Part shown: positions 11,701 through 21,189 of the stretch, piece after piece
How the letters are laid out: every line of letters begins with the position of its first letter
How positions within the stretch are numbered: position 1 is the stretch's first letter
Assembly: GCF_004124235.1 (NCBI RefSeq)
Contig: NZ_CP032487.1
Location: 3,410,001 to 3,474,000 of the forward strand
Length of the DNA stretch: 64,000 bases
Direction of reading: 5' to 3'
Source: Yersinia hibernica
GTDB lineage: Bacteria; Pseudomonadota; Gammaproteobacteria; Enterobacterales; Enterobacteriaceae
The notes under the pieces: generated by a model
What the model was told of the DNA's origin: nothing
Databases searched by the model: none
Seen by the model: only the letters and a program-made list of their open reading frames with translations
Made by a program: the position numbers and the translations under genes

Positions 11701-13803
11701 CTGCCAACCATCACTTTCTGACCACTGCCAATAATAGTCGCGGCGTTCGCGCACCAGCTTGACTTTCAGGCCATTAACCGCCTGTTTTTCTCCCTCAGCA
11801 TTGGCATAAACAATGTCAAAATCGGCGCTAGAGTCCTGATCAACCATGGCCTGTGACTTATAACTGTCACTGCGATAATCATAAACTTGCTGTTTGTTGA
11901 ACAAGGGGCGAATGCCCACCAGCACATCCGCGGGCCACAATGCTTGCTCGGCACGGCGCGTCACCGGCCGCCCACCAGATTCCAGCAAACTGGCCTGTAA
12001 AATCAGTTTCAGCGGCGATTGCGCATTCTGCCAACTGTTGTCAACGTCGATATCCGCCTGACCGTTGCTGTCCAGCGTGGTATCGAACTCATCCAAGGTG
12101 CGCGAGAGATTTTCTTCAATAACCGAACCGAATTCAAAGCCAGGTAATGAAGCTACCGCTTCGCGCTGCGGCCGCAGGAATAATTGACCTTGTAGACGAT
12201 TACCTGACGCCGGAGCGCCATACAGATAGCGGCCGGTTATCGCAAAACTGACGTCGCTGTTGGTGGCAAGCGGCGCTTCACTGGCGGCAATTTCTAGTGC
12301 CATGCGCTCGGGTAGGAAGTCTTCCACTTTAAATTTGTACAGCCGCGGTTGGTTGTCACCCAGATTCAGGCGCAATGACCATTCGCCGGTCGGCCCCCCC
12401 TCGGGAATGGCGTATTGGTATTGATATAAGCCCTGTTCTGGCTGCCAGACAAAGCTGCGCACCACTTGATTGTCGGGCTTGAGGATATCCACTTTGATTG
12501 GCTGGGTCGTCAGGGGTTTGCCGTCGGCATCACGCAGTAAGCCATTGACAATTAAAGTCTCTCCGGGGCGATACAGATCTCGCGGGCCAAAAACAAACAG
12601 CTGCTTCTGGAAACCTTCTGGCCCGCCAATCTCAAACTCAGCTAAATCTAATGCTGGTGCATTGAGGTCAATAAGGCTGGTCTGCCCGTTTTGCGAGGCC
12701 AGCAGCAATTTTGCCTGGGCATTTTTTTCCAGTTGCGCATGGCCCTGACCATCAGTTTCAGCCTGTTCCAGCACTTGGCCTTTCTCATCCAACAGTTGCA
12801 ACGCCACACCTTTCAAAGCGGCTCCACCCGCCAATGCCTGAGCAAAGACATCTATCCGGTCATGGTAGCGGTGTAAGGAAACACCAATATCACTAAGCGT
12901 AAATAAGGTTGCGGCGTTGGTATAACTGTAGTGCCCGGCTTGTTGCATCACGGCCAGATAAACACCAGATTCTTGCAGCGGCTTGATATCAGCTAATGGC
13001 AGTAACAGTTTTTCGCGGGTATTTGCCGCGGGATTAAGGTCAAAACGGCCGCTATAGACCAGATCAGCCATTTTCAGCAACTCGTCCGACTCCCAGTTAG
13101 ACAGCGCACTGCGGTACTGCCATGTGGCCAGGAAATTCGCCAGGCTATTTTGTTTAATGCGGAAAAAGTTGACATCAACACTATCAACATTGAGTGCCAT
13201 CACCGGCAACCCCTGCGCCAATTTCCCCGGCAACAAAGAGCCCTTACTGGCAAAACCGACACTCGGTTTAATCTCGCGGGTGGTGATTTGTTGCTGTTGT
13301 TGCTCACCAAGCTGAGCACCGCCAATACCTTTCAAAGCACTGTCGACGGTCAGCAGCAATTTACGCTCAGGTTTAAGGTGGCGTAAGCGCAATTCCATCA
13401 AGTTATCGGACAGCTCCCAAGCCCCATCAATTTTTCCACTGACGGTATCAACCAGATGAACTTGTGAGGAAAAGTCTTGGTGGGGATCTAATGGCTGGGA
13501 GAAAGTCAGCACCATGGCACTGGCACCATCAAGTTGCAGCTCAGAGGCATCGAGCAATGTTAGCGGCTGGCCAGCATGCTGTTTGGCCAGTTCTGCCAAT
13601 TTATTGGCATCATTAATTTTGCTGACTGGCGTTTTGACCACAGACTCACTGACCTGTGTTGCCACCGGCGCAGATGACGCAGCAACATCCTTATTTTTGT
13701 TCTCATCATCACAGCCCGCTAATAATAATATCGCGCTGACCAAGAGCACCATCTGACACCCTTTCATTCTCAACATTAACCGATGCAAACTGTTGTCATT
13801 CAT
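8767..13803 (-). CDS. yfhM: Periplasmic alpha-2-macroglobulin lipoprotein (YfhM/ECAM type)
   Basis: 1678 residues from ATG 13803. This start is chosen because it has a good Shine-Dalgarno (GGGAG) and gives a lipoprotein signal ending LLLAGC, with lipidated Cys31. The open frame extends 21 codons further without a plausible signal. The protein has serial macroglobulin beta domains and a thioester motif GCLEQ with Cys1205, which traps attacking proteases covalently. The alpha-helical thioester domain and receptor-like C-terminal domain follow. Membership of the thioester-containing bacterial class is clear because the CLEQ motif is intact. It is probably cotranscribed with pbpC. Confidence 0.95.
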   Translation of the reverse strand: MNDNSLHRLMLRMKGCQMVLLVSAILLLAGCDDENKNKDVAASSAPVATQVSESVVKTPVSKINDANKLAELAKQHAGQPLTLLDASELQLDGASAMVLTFSQPLDPHQDFSSQVHLVDTVSGKIDGAWELSDNLMELRLRHLKPERKLLLTVDSALKGIGGAQLGEQQQQQITTREIKPSVGFASKGSLLPGKLAQGLPVMALNVDSVDVNFFRIKQNSLANFLATWQYRSALSNWESDELLKMADLVYSGRFDLNPAANTREKLLLPLADIKPLQESGVYLAVMQQAGHYSYTNAATLFTLSDIGVSLHRYHDRIDVFAQALAGGAALKGVALQLLDEKGQVLEQAETDGQGHAQLEKNAQAKLLLASQNGQTSLIDLNAPALDLAEFEIGGPEGFQKQLFVFGPRDLYRPGETLIVNGLLRDADGKPLTTQPIKVDILKPDNQVVRSFVWQPEQGLYQYQYAIPEGGPTGEWSLRLNLGDNQPRLYKFKVEDFLPERMALEIAASEAPLATNSDVSFAITGRYLYGAPASGNRLQGQLFLRPQREAVASLPGFEFGSVIEENLSRTLDEFDTTLDSNGQADIDVDNSWQNAQSPLKLILQASLLESGGRPVTRRAEQALWPADVLVGIRPLFNKQQVYDYRSDSYKSQAMVDQDSSADFDIVYANAEGEKQAVNGLKVKLVRERRDYYWQWSESDGWQSLYDKKDLTLAEQSVNIAANGSAKVSFPVEWGAYRIEVSNPDNELVSSSRFWAGYSWQDNTAGSGAVRPDQVKLTLDKPAYRPGEQVKLHIEAPAAGNGYLLVESSDGPLWWQEVTIPAGGTEVDVPINTAWNRHDLYLSATVIRPGDKSQQATPKRAIGLLHLPLVDESRKLALELASPERIRPNQTLTVKVKASRSGAPLPEKVQVLLSAVDSGILNITDYTTPDPYDAFFGRKRYSADQYDVYGQLIEGQGRLASLRFGGDGDDEDALSRGGKKPITEVTIVAQQAQPVTLNAQGEGIVELAIPDFNGELRLMAQAWSDEDFGKAEAKVVVAAPLIAQLATPRFLAGGDSTQLALDLSNLSGQPQRLSLNWVASDLLALTGAPSQSISLANGERKTVLIPVRALNGFGQGDIGLTIKGMILPDEKLPDYQHHWKIGVRPAYPAQTRHFANVLRSGDSWNLPAEAIEGLVPETLQGQLLITSRPPLNLARYITELYAYPYGCLEQTVSGLYPSLYSNYAQLTALGIKADSDEKRRKSIDVGIEHLLSMQRYNGSFGLWSNNSPEEFWLTAYATDFLYRASQQGYSVPAAALTAANNRLQRYLQDPTQIEIRYSEQKGHTRFAVQAYAGLVLAQQQQASLGALRQLYTRSNDARSGLPLVQLGVALKLMGDMPRAKESIAQGLNTSRSDKDYWLEDYGSSLRDDALILALLTDNNLLPQARDTRLLDLSNALVSRNYLSTQESNALFLAGRTLMSSAETPWQVAIAPQQESIALSPAVTQNTALNQHWSAPQLAGGMQLHNRGEVALYSRVDIVGYPQQTPAPFSNNLHISRSYIGLDGQPLQLSQLKSGELVLVHLDVWADKRVPDALVVDLLPAGLELENQNLGDSSASLGESATSVTELLQDMQQSDIKHQEFRDDRYVAAVNVDSYRHTTLLYLARAVTPGIYQVPAPQVESMYVPDWRALGSTVSQLEISE

Positions 13804-14226
13804 ATCTTGCTCCCTGGTTGATGGCAAGATTATAGCATTCGGCAAACAGGGAATATAGACCATCAACCATTGAGATTATTCTTATTACAAGTTGTGACTA
13901 TTTTGGAAAAAACAATATTTATCTTAATGAAACCCCGAGAGGAAATGGTATTTAATATTTTTAAGAATAAAACAAAAACTCACCCACAACAAAACAACAG
14001 GGAAAACAGAAACCAAGCAACACCATGAAATAAAACAATAAAAATAAATTAACAGCTAAATCGCCATGCACAAAGATAAATAAAACAAATACAAAATAAA
14101 AAATTAACATTTTAATAAATAGAAAATCAAACCGACTTTGCTTATATTTTCTAAAAACCGACACATCATTATTGAGCATTTATATCAATTTAATAAACAC
14201 CACCTTAAAATAGGGGCTATATAATT
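13804..14226. other. AT-rich intergenic gap at the position of E. coli sseA
   Basis: About 420 bases of strongly AT-rich sequence lie between the divergent yfhM and the small plus-strand ORF at 14227. The gap must hold the yfhM promoter. In E. coli this interval holds sseA; nothing like a rhodanese gene is present here. A 72-residue minus-strand ORF at 13961-14179 is low-complexity, hydrophobic and probably chance. Confidence 0.6.
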
Positions 14227-14592
14227 ATGAATCCTAGCAACACATTTAATGCACACTTATTGTCATTATTCATTCTTATCTCATTGCTAGTATTAAGTGG
14301 CACCATTACGGCACAAACAGCCCCGATAACTGAGTTTCAGCACAGCAATTTTATTCACGCGCTATTGCTGATGCCAATGACACAAAAGTCGGGCGGTATT
14401 CAATTACTGTCTCAAGTTGAACAGAATACTATCAATAAGTTGCAGGATTATGTGACTCAATATCCGCTGGCCACTGAGCAAGCAGAACAAAATGTTAAAA
14501 ATAAGTCTGAGACAGCCAACTCAGCAACAATAGCTAAACTGGCTGTAGACAAAATGATAAAGCGAATATCCAGACAACTAAAGACCCATTAA
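14227..14592 (+). CDS. Small exported hypothetical protein
   Basis: 121 residues, not recognised. Residues 1 to about 30 form a typical secretion signal (SLFILISLLVLSGTITAQTA) with a plausible cleavage after ITA. The mature part is about 90 residues, polar, mostly predicted helical, with no cysteine and a basic C-terminus (KMIKRISRQLKTH). A GGGGCT run 6-11 bases before the ATG is a modest ribosome site. It lies alone in an AT-rich gap between yfhM and sseB, where enterobacterial gene content varies. It is probably real because of the clear signal peptide, but function is unknown. Confidence 0.55.
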   Translation: MNPSNTFNAHLLSLFILISLLVLSGTITAQTAPITEFQHSNFIHALLLMPMTQKSGGIQLLSQVEQNTINKLQDYVTQYPLATEQAEQNVKNKSETANSATIAKLAVDKMIKRISRQLKTH

Positions 14593-14719
14593 GATTTTGT
14601 ATTGGATCAATACAGCTTAAGACAAACAGTGGAAACCTTGCTGGCCATCAATCTGGCATGACTGATAGGCCCTCAATAACAGGGTAGTTTCTGCCTATAG
14701 CATGATAACTGTGGCCCAT

Positions 14720-14746
14720 AAAAAAAGGGCCATATCGGCCCCTTTT
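14720..14746 (-). terminator. Rho-independent terminator of sseB
   Basis: On the minus strand a GGGGCC-GATAT-GGCCC hairpin is followed by seven T residues, directly after the sseB stop. The plus-strand version has a shorter T run and could also serve the small ORF at 14227. Confidence 0.8.
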
Positions 14747-14750
14747 CCCA

Positions 14751-15626
14751 TTAATGATTAGTCGACGGAATGACATTTCTCAGCCAACTGCCCCACTTGC
14801 GCTGATAAAATGCTTGAGTATGCGTCATCAGATAATGGCTGACTCCCCGCTCTTTCTCATTCACCACACAAAAATCTACTGGGCCATCATCCGGCGCATG
14901 GTCACTGGCTACATGACCCGCCTCTTGAATCAACTGATCAATTTCATCAATGGAACCATCCACCTCCAGCCCGATCAATAAGTTAGGTTTCTCGTCTACC
15001 GCCTTATCATGCATCAGTGCCAAAAATGCCCGCCGCACCGGTTTACGTTGGCTGAATAACTGGATCAAAGCATCGACCATGGCGGCTGGATATTCTTCCG
15101 GCTGCCCTAGCAGAATTTGGCTCTCTTTATCCACCACCATTTCAGCTGGCTGCGCCAAGCCACCATTTTCTAGCAGCATCGCCACTTCTTGTGGCCAGAA
15201 CTCTTTACCGTGCTCTGATTTCGGATTCAAAAACAGATGCGCACCTTGCGTCATTTCAAATAACACCCGCACTGGCATAGCAATAAATGGCTGTTTTTCA
15301 CTGTCAATCGGTTGATCTTCGGCGATATCCAACGCCTGCTGGAGCACCTCGACCGAGGTAAAGAATGGAATGACTGATTCACCATCCTGCTTTTCCCAAT
15401 GCAGAATATTCACGCCATTGCCTGCCGTGAAGGTCATTTCACCATCCTCACCACTCTTATCTGAATCATCCACCAGCACTAAAACTGTGGCATCTAGCAG
15501 CGCGCGAAAAAAAGCGATGCGATGAATTGACTCCGTCGCGGCCAGTTTTAGCAAAGACTCCAGATTGTGCTCTGCATCATGGTGATGGTTATCGTGGCTA
15601 TCATCAGGGGATTGCGGCAAACTCAT
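14751..15626 (-). CDS. sseB: SseB, enhanced serine sensitivity protein
   Basis: 291 residues from ATG 15626, which has a CTGGAG ribosome site. The frame opens eight codons earlier. The protein matches the SseB family of cytoplasmic proteins with an SseB N-terminal domain and a conserved C-terminal domain (GLEVDGSIDEIDQLIQEAGH). In E. coli overproduction gives serine sensitivity; the biochemical role is not established. Here, as in E. coli, it follows pepB on the same strand. The N-terminal extension is His/Asp-rich (DDSHDNHHHDAEHN), which could be a lineage-specific tail. Confidence 0.88.
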   Translation of the reverse strand: MSLPQSPDDSHDNHHHDAEHNLESLLKLAATESIHRIAFFRALLDATVLVLVDDSDKSGEDGEMTFTAGNGVNILHWEKQDGESVIPFFTSVEVLQQALDIAEDQPIDSEKQPFIAMPVRVLFEMTQGAHLFLNPKSEHGKEFWPQEVAMLLENGGLAQPAEMVVDKESQILLGQPEEYPAAMVDALIQLFSQRKPVRRAFLALMHDKAVDEKPNLLIGLEVDGSIDEIDQLIQEAGHVASDHAPDDGPVDFCVVNEKERGVSHYLMTHTQAFYQRKWGSWLRNVIPSTNH

Positions 15627-15699
15627 GCTCAACTCCAGAAAAACAATCAAACAAAGGGACGCAAAATGCGCCCCAAACGTCTTTAAGTATCACTAAAAC

Positions 15700-16998
15700 T
15701 TACTGTTTTGCTTTCGCTAACAACAGATTAGCAATGGTACGCACCCCTAACCCGGTTGCCCCCGCCGACCACTGTTCAACCGCGCTTTTACGGTAGGTTG
15801 CAGAACAGTCGATGTGTAACCAACCTTGCTGATAATTTTTCACAAAGTGCGACAAAAATGCCGCTGCGGTGCTGGCACCCGCGCTGTAAGCGGCCCCCGC
15901 GACATTATTCAGCTCAGCAAAATTAGAGGGCAACTGGCTGCGATGGAATTCTGCCAGCGGCAAACGCCAGAAAGGTTCGTGCTCGCTTTGCGCGCTGCTC
16001 AACAAAGCTTGCGCCAGTGCATCATCAAAGCTGAACAAAGCATGGTAATCATTACCTAACGCAGTTTTTGCCGCGCCGGTTAAGGTTGCAGCATCAATAA
16101 TCAGCGGTGCATGCTGCTCAGAGGCATCAATCAGGCCATCAGCCAATACCAAGCGCCCTTCAGCATCAGTATTCATAATTTCAACTGTCTTACCATTGCG
16201 ATAGCGAATAATATCACCCAGCTTAAAGGCATTACCGCTAACCATATTATCGGCGCAACATAGATACAATTTTACCCGCTCTTTTAACCCACGAGCCGCT
16301 GCCAATGCCAGTGCACCGGTCACTGTCGCAGCCCCTCCCATATCGGATTTCATTGAATCCATGAATGCGCTCTGTTTCAGGCTATAACCGCCTGAATCAA
16401 AAGTGATGCCTTTACCTACCAGACAAGCCATTACTGGCGCATCTGGATTACCGGTTGGGTTGTAGTCCAGTGCTAACAACACCGGCGCTCGGTCAGAGCC
16501 ACGCCCGACTGTGTAAATCCCGGCATAGCCTTGTTCACGCAGGTCTTCGCCTTTGGTAATGCGATAGTTGACGGCATCGCATGATACCGAGCACAGTAAA
16601 TCAATCGCGTTTTTTGCCAGTTGCTCTGGCCCCAAATCTTCTGCGGGGGCATTGATGGTATCGCGCACCCAGTCAATAATCTTTATCCGTTGTTCCAGCT
16701 CGGTTTTTTCGTCTACTGGCAGTTCTGCCCACGCCACACTGCGCTGGCCTTTTGGCCCACGGAAACCTTGCCAGAATGCCCAACTTTGCTCCAGACCCCA
16801 GCCCTCTCCGGCCAGTTTTATGTGTTTAATACCTTGCCCATCTATTTTACGGGCGGCGCGTTGAATGGCACCTAATTGACCGTTATTGGTCAGGTGAATG
16901 GTTACCCCCTCAGCATTGGTACTGAGTATTGCTTTCTCGCCCCAGCGGGCATCAGCTGGCTTATCGGATAGGGTTACTTGCATCATTTCTGTTGTCAT
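15700..16998 (-). CDS. pepB: Aminopeptidase B (M17 leucyl aminopeptidase family)
   Basis: 432 residues. The M17 signature NTDAEGRL is present, with metal-binding residues in [11 protein letters not shown] and the SDMGGAA segment. PepB is a cytoplasmic Mn/Zn aminopeptidase that cuts N-terminal residues from small peptides. It lies downstream of iscX with about 170 bases between. That gap holds the iscX terminator and a second small CCCGC/GCGGG hairpin at 17093-17106, so pepB probably has its own promoter. Confidence 0.95.
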   Translation of the reverse strand: MTTEMMQVTLSDKPADARWGEKAILSTNAEGVTIHLTNNGQLGAIQRAARKIDGQGIKHIKLAGEGWGLEQSWAFWQGFRGPKGQRSVAWAELPVDEKTELEQRIKIIDWVRDTINAPAEDLGPEQLAKNAIDLLCSVSCDAVNYRITKGEDLREQGYAGIYTVGRGSDRAPVLLALDYNPTGNPDAPVMACLVGKGITFDSGGYSLKQSAFMDSMKSDMGGAATVTGALALAAARGLKERVKLYLCCADNMVSGNAFKLGDIIRYRNGKTVEIMNTDAEGRLVLADGLIDASEQHAPLIIDAATLTGAAKTALGNDYHALFSFDDALAQALLSSAQSEHEPFWRLPLAEFHRSQLPSNFAELNNVAGAAYSAGASTAAAFLSHFVKNYQQGWLHIDCSATYRKSAVEQWSAGATGLGVRTIANLLLAKAKQ

Positions 16999-17134
16999 GA
17001 ACTACCTCTTCATTATTATTTTTTGCTGTTATTCAGCTGCTTATATACAGGTCTAGCTTGACTGCGGCGATGACCAATCTTGCTGTAAAATACCCGCCTT
17101 CGCGGGCTGTCGCTCTAAGGTATCAGATCAGGTA

Positions 17135-17159
17135 CAAAAAAGGGCCGCTTACGCGACCC
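17135..17159 (-). terminator. Terminator of the isc operon, after iscX
   Basis: On the minus strand GGGTCGC pairs with GCGGCCC around a GTAA tetraloop, followed by a run of T residues. It lies just after the iscX stop. Confidence 0.75.
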
Positions 17160-17168
17160 AATCTTTAT

Positions 17169-17369
17169 CTATTCAAATTCATCTAACCAAACCAACAAAA
17201 TCGCTTCGAGTATTTTTTCATTTGACCCCTGTGGGGAGTCATCGAAATCTTCTAAGTCACAAATCCATTGGTGCATATCAGTAAAACGTACTGTTTTCGG
17301 ATCCATATCCGGGAACTGGTCGTAAAGAGCTTCGCCAATCGCGCGGGTATCTTGCCACGTTAAGCTCAT
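17169..17369 (-). CDS. iscX: IscX, Fe-S assembly regulator/iron-binding protein
   Basis: 66 residues from ATG 17369, the family length. The frame opens 15 codons earlier inside fdx, but [18 protein letters not shown] is the conserved start. The protein is small and acidic (DLEDFDDSP, ending LDEFE) and binds iron and IscS, tuning the rate of cluster assembly. It begins one base after the fdx stop codon, so it is cotranscribed as the last gene of the isc operon. Confidence 0.95.
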   Translation of the reverse strand: MSLTWQDTRAIGEALYDQFPDMDPKTVRFTDMHQWICDLEDFDDSPQGSNEKILEAILLVWLDEFE

Positions 17370-17370
17370 A

Positions 17371-17706
17371 TCAGTGCTCCCGTGCATGGTTAATAGTATA
17401 GCGCGGGATCTCAACCACCAGATCTTCGTCGGTGACTCTGGCCTGACAACTCAGGCGGCTCTCCGGCTCCAGGCCCCAGGCTTTATCCAGCATGTCATCT
17501 TCCAGCTCGCTGCTTTCTGGCAGGGAGTCAAAACCCTCGCGCACAATACAGTGGCAAGTGGTGCACGCGCAGGATTTTTCACAGGCGTGTTCAATATCAA
17601 TTCCATTGCGCAAGGCGACATCCAATATGGTTTCACCTTGGGTTGCTTCCAGCACTGCGCCATCCGGGCAAAGATCTTTATGGGGCAGAAATACGATTTT
17701 AGGCAT
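17371..17706 (-). CDS. fdx: ISC-type [2Fe-2S] ferredoxin
   Basis: 111 residues. The cluster-binding cysteines lie in [12 protein letters not shown], with a further conserved Cys in the SRLSCQARV segment. This is the ISC ferredoxin that donates electrons for cluster assembly on IscU. It sits between hscA and iscX with almost no spacing, as in E. coli. Confidence 0.96.
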   Translation of the reverse strand: MPKIVFLPHKDLCPDGAVLEATQGETILDVALRNGIDIEHACEKSCACTTCHCIVREGFDSLPESSELEDDMLDKAWGLEPESRLSCQARVTDEDLVVEIPRYTINHAREH

Positions 17707-17708
17707 GA

Positions 17709-19559
17709 TTAAACCTCATCCACAGAATGGCCAGCCAAAGCACGACGGATAGAAGCATCCATCCGGCGCGCGGCAAAATCTTGCGTTTGTGTATCTAACG
17801 CTTTTATCGCAGCTTCGATAGCATGTGGGTCAGTGCCCTGCATCTGCTGCTGTAATGCCGCTATCGCCTGAGCGATGGCGGTACTTTCTTGCTCACTGAG
17901 TAATGCTGCGTCTGCGGCCAGTGCGCCCTGTAAACTCTCTAGCACACGGGAAGCTTCGACTTGTTGTTCCGCCAGTTTGCGGGCGCCAATATCACTTTGC
18001 GCATTCGCCATTGAATCTTTAATCATCTTGGTAATTTCATCGTCAGACAGCCCATAAGAGGGCTTCACCTGAATCGATGCCTCAACACCAGTGGATTTCT
18101 CCATTGCCGTGACACTCAATAACCCGTCCGCATCCACCTGGAAAGTCACGCGAATATGCGCGCCTCCAGCTGGCAGCGGCGGTAAACCCCGTAAGGTAAA
18201 GCGGGCCAGTGAGCGGCAATCTTGTACCAATTCGCGTTCACCTTGTAGCACGTGGATAGACATCGCGCTCTGACCATCTTTAAAGGTCGTGAACTCTTGC
18301 GCGCGAGCCACTGGGATGGTGGTATTGCGCGGGATAACCTTCTCCACTAGCCCCCCCATGGTTTCCAGCCCTAGCGACAGCGGGATAACATCAAGCAGAA
18401 GCATGTCACTGTCGGGTTTATTTCCCACCAGAATATCTGCTTGAATAGCGGCCCCAATGGCGACCACTTTATCCGGGTCAATTGAAGTCAGTGGCGTGCG
18501 GCCAAAGAATTGCCCAACCTGCTCACGTACCAAAGGCACTCGGGTCGAGCCGCCCACCATCACCACGGCAAGCACTTCGTCAGCCGTGACGCCGGCATCT
18601 TTTAATGCCCGGCGACAGGCCATTAATGTGCGTTTCACTAATGAGGCTATCAGAGACTCAAACTGCTCACGGGTGACCTGCCCGTGCCAACCGGCAACAG
18701 AGACGTCAGCAACTTCAGCCTGGCTCAGCGCAATTTTGGCCGCAATTGCCGCATCAAGAAGCTGCCGCTGCACTCCATGATCATCACGGGAATCAATGCC
18801 AGCTTGCTCGCGCAGCCAATCTGCTAATAAGTGGTCAAAATCATCGCCACCCAGCGCAGAATCGCCCCCCGTGGCCAAAACTTCAAACACCCCACGGCTC
18901 AAGCGCAAAATAGAAATATCAAATGTCCCGCCGCCCAAGTCGTAAACAGCAATCACCCCCTCTTGACCGGAGTCCAGGCCATAGGCGATAGCCGCCGCCG
19001 TTGGTTCATTGAGCAAACGCAATACATGCAATCCGGCCAAACGGGCCGCATCTTTGGTGCCCTGGCGTTGAGCATCATCAAAATACGCCGGAACAGTAAT
19101 CACCACGCCATCCAAATCCCCTGCCAGAGCAGTTCGTGCTCGTTGCGCCAATGCTGTAAGAATATCTGCAGAGACTTGCACCGGATTGACTAATCCACTC
19201 GCCGTCTGGATAGTCGGCAAGCCGTTTTCGCTCGGCTGGAATTGGTAAGGCAGATTAGGATAGCGCTGCATGATATCGGCCAAAGAGCGGCCCATCATGC
19301 GCTTGACTGAACTGATGGTATTGACCGGATCCAATGCGGCTAAATGGCGCGCATTCCAGCCAACATCGATTCCCTCTTGTTGATAATGAACCACTGAGGG
19401 CAAAAGATCCCGCTGCTGTTCATCGGCTAGGGTTTGCGCTTTACCGCTGCGCACTGTAGCCACCAGCGAGTTGGTGGTGCCTAAATCTATCCCAGCAGCC
19501 AACCGGCGTTGATGCGGCGCAGCTGTTAAACCAGGCTCACTAATTTGTAATAAGGCCAT
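17709..19559 (-). CDS. hscA: HscA, Hsp70-type Fe-S chaperone
   Basis: 616 residues. The nucleotide-binding domain shows [12 protein letters not shown], the phosphate loop [12 protein letters not shown] and [13 protein letters not shown]. The substrate-binding domain follows from about residue 390. HscA binds the LPPVK motif of IscU and uses ATP to help release the cluster to acceptor proteins. Two bases separate it from fdx, and 132 bases separate it from hscB. Confidence 0.97.
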   Translation of the reverse strand: MALLQISEPGLTAAPHQRRLAAGIDLGTTNSLVATVRSGKAQTLADEQQRDLLPSVVHYQQEGIDVGWNARHLAALDPVNTISSVKRMMGRSLADIMQRYPNLPYQFQPSENGLPTIQTASGLVNPVQVSADILTALAQRARTALAGDLDGVVITVPAYFDDAQRQGTKDAARLAGLHVLRLLNEPTAAAIAYGLDSGQEGVIAVYDLGGGTFDISILRLSRGVFEVLATGGDSALGGDDFDHLLADWLREQAGIDSRDDHGVQRQLLDAAIAAKIALSQAEVADVSVAGWHGQVTREQFESLIASLVKRTLMACRRALKDAGVTADEVLAVVMVGGSTRVPLVREQVGQFFGRTPLTSIDPDKVVAIGAAIQADILVGNKPDSDMLLLDVIPLSLGLETMGGLVEKVIPRNTTIPVARAQEFTTFKDGQSAMSIHVLQGERELVQDCRSLARFTLRGLPPLPAGGAHIRVTFQVDADGLLSVTAMEKSTGVEASIQVKPSYGLSDDEITKMIKDSMANAQSDIGARKLAEQQVEASRVLESLQGALAADAALLSEQESTAIAQAIAALQQQMQGTDPHAIEAAIKALDTQTQDFAARRMDASIRRALAGHSVDEV

Positions 19560-19691
19560 ATTGAGCTTCCATCAATCTATAAAACTTTAGCGACACGCTC
19601 TAATAAGAAATAGTCGGGCATTGCATCATTAATAAATTGAATTTTATTTATTTTTATCAATCAGATGCAATTTTACTGCCCTATTAAATTC

Positions 19692-20216
19692 TCATGAAAA
19701 GTCATCAAACAGGCGCTCTTCTAACTGCTCAACCTGCTGGTGTAACTTATCCAGAAAACGTAATTTTCGTACCGTCTCTGCTGCTTGCTCCCATTGTTGC
19801 TGATTCAGTTGCTCAACCATCAGCTGGCTGCGCGTTTGGGTCATGAGTACCAAGCGGCGATTAAATTCAGCGAGTTGCGTCTCAGCATCAGAATTGCGTT
19901 CGATAGCATCAAGCTCTTCGCGCAACTCTAATTGCTCCATCAGAAACGCAGTATCGCGCATAGTATGTTGTTCATTGCCTAAATCAAAACCCTGCAAAGA
20001 TAGCATATACTCAGCCCGTTTTAACGGGTGCTTGAGGGTTTGGTAGGCATCATTGATGGTGAGCGCTTGCTGTAACGAGGCCAAGCGCTCGCGTTCCGGC
20101 TGATTAGCAAAACGATCGGGGTGAAATTGGCGTTGCAATTCTTGATAGCGGGTCGCGAGTTGGTTGCCATCAATCAGATACTGAGCTGGCAGCCCGAATA
20201 ATGTAAAATAATCCAT
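19692..20216 (-). CDS. hscB: HscB, J-domain co-chaperone of HscA
   Basis: 174 residues, the standard length. The N-terminal J domain has the HPD motif ([16 protein letters not shown]), and a C-terminal three-helix bundle binds IscU. HscB delivers IscU to HscA and stimulates its ATPase. The iscA-hscB gap holds a strong stem-loop described separately. Confidence 0.96.
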   Translation of the reverse strand: MDYFTLFGLPAQYLIDGNQLATRYQELQRQFHPDRFANQPERERLASLQQALTINDAYQTLKHPLKRAEYMLSLQGFDLGNEQHTMRDTAFLMEQLELREELDAIERNSDAETQLAEFNRRLVLMTQTRSQLMVEQLNQQQWEQAAETVRKLRFLDKLHQQVEQLEERLFDDFS

Positions 20217-20259
20217 AACATGCTCTGGGAGTTGTCGTGTTGACTGAGCTGAGATCTAA

Positions 20260-20286
20260 ACAGCTCTCTTTAGCCAAGAGAGCTGT
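20260..20286. repeat. Intra-operon stem-loop between iscA and hscB
   Basis: ACAGCTCTC pairs perfectly with GAGAGCTGT around a nine-base loop. There is no strong T run on the minus strand, so it is unlikely to be a full terminator. It lies exactly where the scaffold genes (iscRSUA) end and the chaperone genes (hscBA-fdx-iscX) begin. Confidence 0.7.
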
Positions 20287-20325
20287 ATTCGGCATCAAGT
20301 GCCTGAGATAGGAACAAAAACAGGG

Positions 20326-20649
20326 TCAAACGTTAAAGCTTTCGCCACACCCGCACTCATTTGAGACATTCGGATTGTTGAACTTAAAACCTTCGTTTAG
20401 ACCTTCTTTGACGAAATCCAGTTCGGTGCCGTCAAGATAGACCATGCTTTTGCCGTCGACTATCACTTTCACGCCTTTGTCTTCAAAAACGATATCGTCA
20501 TCGTTCATTTCATCAACAAATTCCAGGACATATGCCATACCGGAGCAGCCCGACGTCCGCACACCTAAGCGCAAACCCAGGCCTTTACCACGGTGATTTA
20601 AAAAGGCGCTGACCCGTTGTGCAGCACTGTCGCTGATTGATATCGACAT
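20326..20649 (-). CDS. iscA: IscA, A-type Fe-S carrier
   Basis: 107 residues. The three conserved cysteines are in [12 protein letters not shown] and in the C-terminal CGCGESFNV. IscA carries iron or preformed clusters to target proteins, chiefly for [4Fe-4S] maturation. It is in the conserved position between iscU and hscB. Confidence 0.97.
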   Translation of the reverse strand: MSISISDSAAQRVSAFLNHRGKGLGLRLGVRTSGCSGMAYVLEFVDEMNDDDIVFEDKGVKVIVDGKSMVYLDGTELDFVKEGLNEGFKFNNPNVSNECGCGESFNV

Positions 20650-20772
20650 ACACCTTCCTCAACTCTGGAACCGGCTCATATTCTCGCTATCTTGCAAATT
20701 GCAAGTCAACTGGTGCGCAGCATCTTGCAATTTTTGGAGAAATGAGCCCGTTATTAATAACCTATACTACAA

Positions 20773-21159
20773 CTACTTGGCAGTATGCTTGCTTTTGTAG
20801 TCAGCGATAGCTGCTTTAATGGCATCTTCTGCCAATATTGAGCAGTGAATTTTGACTGGCGGTAACTCCAGCTCTTCGGCGATCTGAGTATTTTTGATCG
20901 CTTCAGCCTGATCGAGAGACTTACCTTTCATCCATTCAGTTACTAAAGAACTGGAAGCAATAGCAGAACCGCAGCCGTAAGTTTTAAAACGCGCATCTTC
21001 AATAATGCCAGCGTCGTTAACTTTGATCTGCAATTTCATGACATCACCACAAGCAGGCGCGCCAACCATGCCGCTACCAATGGTAGGGTCTGCATTATCG
21101 AAAGACCCAACATTACGTGGGTTTTCATAGTGATCGATTACTTTTTCGCTATAAGCCAT
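20773..21159 (-). CDS. iscU: IscU, Fe-S cluster scaffold
   Basis: 128 residues. The scaffold cysteines are in PACGDVMKLQ, YGCGSAIASSS and VKIHCSILAE, and the HscA-recognition motif LPPVK precedes the last. IscU receives sulfur from IscS and builds a [2Fe-2S] cluster. It lies 30 bases downstream of iscS. Confidence 0.98.
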   Translation of the reverse strand: MAYSEKVIDHYENPRNVGSFDNADPTIGSGMVGAPACGDVMKLQIKVNDAGIIEDARFKTYGCGSAIASSSLVTEWMKGKSLDQAEAIKNTQIAEELELPPVKIHCSILAEDAIKAAIADYKSKHTAK

Positions 21160-21189
21160 GAGATTACTCCTGAGTCTTAAAATCTGGAA

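Noticed and set aside
8140..13756. Many opposite-strand ORFs inside pbpC and yfhM
   Set aside because: GC-rich coding DNA often leaves open antisense frames. None shows a family motif, signal or ribosome site.
13961..14179. 72-residue minus-strand hydrophobic ORF
   Set aside because: Sequence is dominated by Phe, Leu and Val from AT-rich DNA, with no ribosome site and no family pattern. Probably chance.
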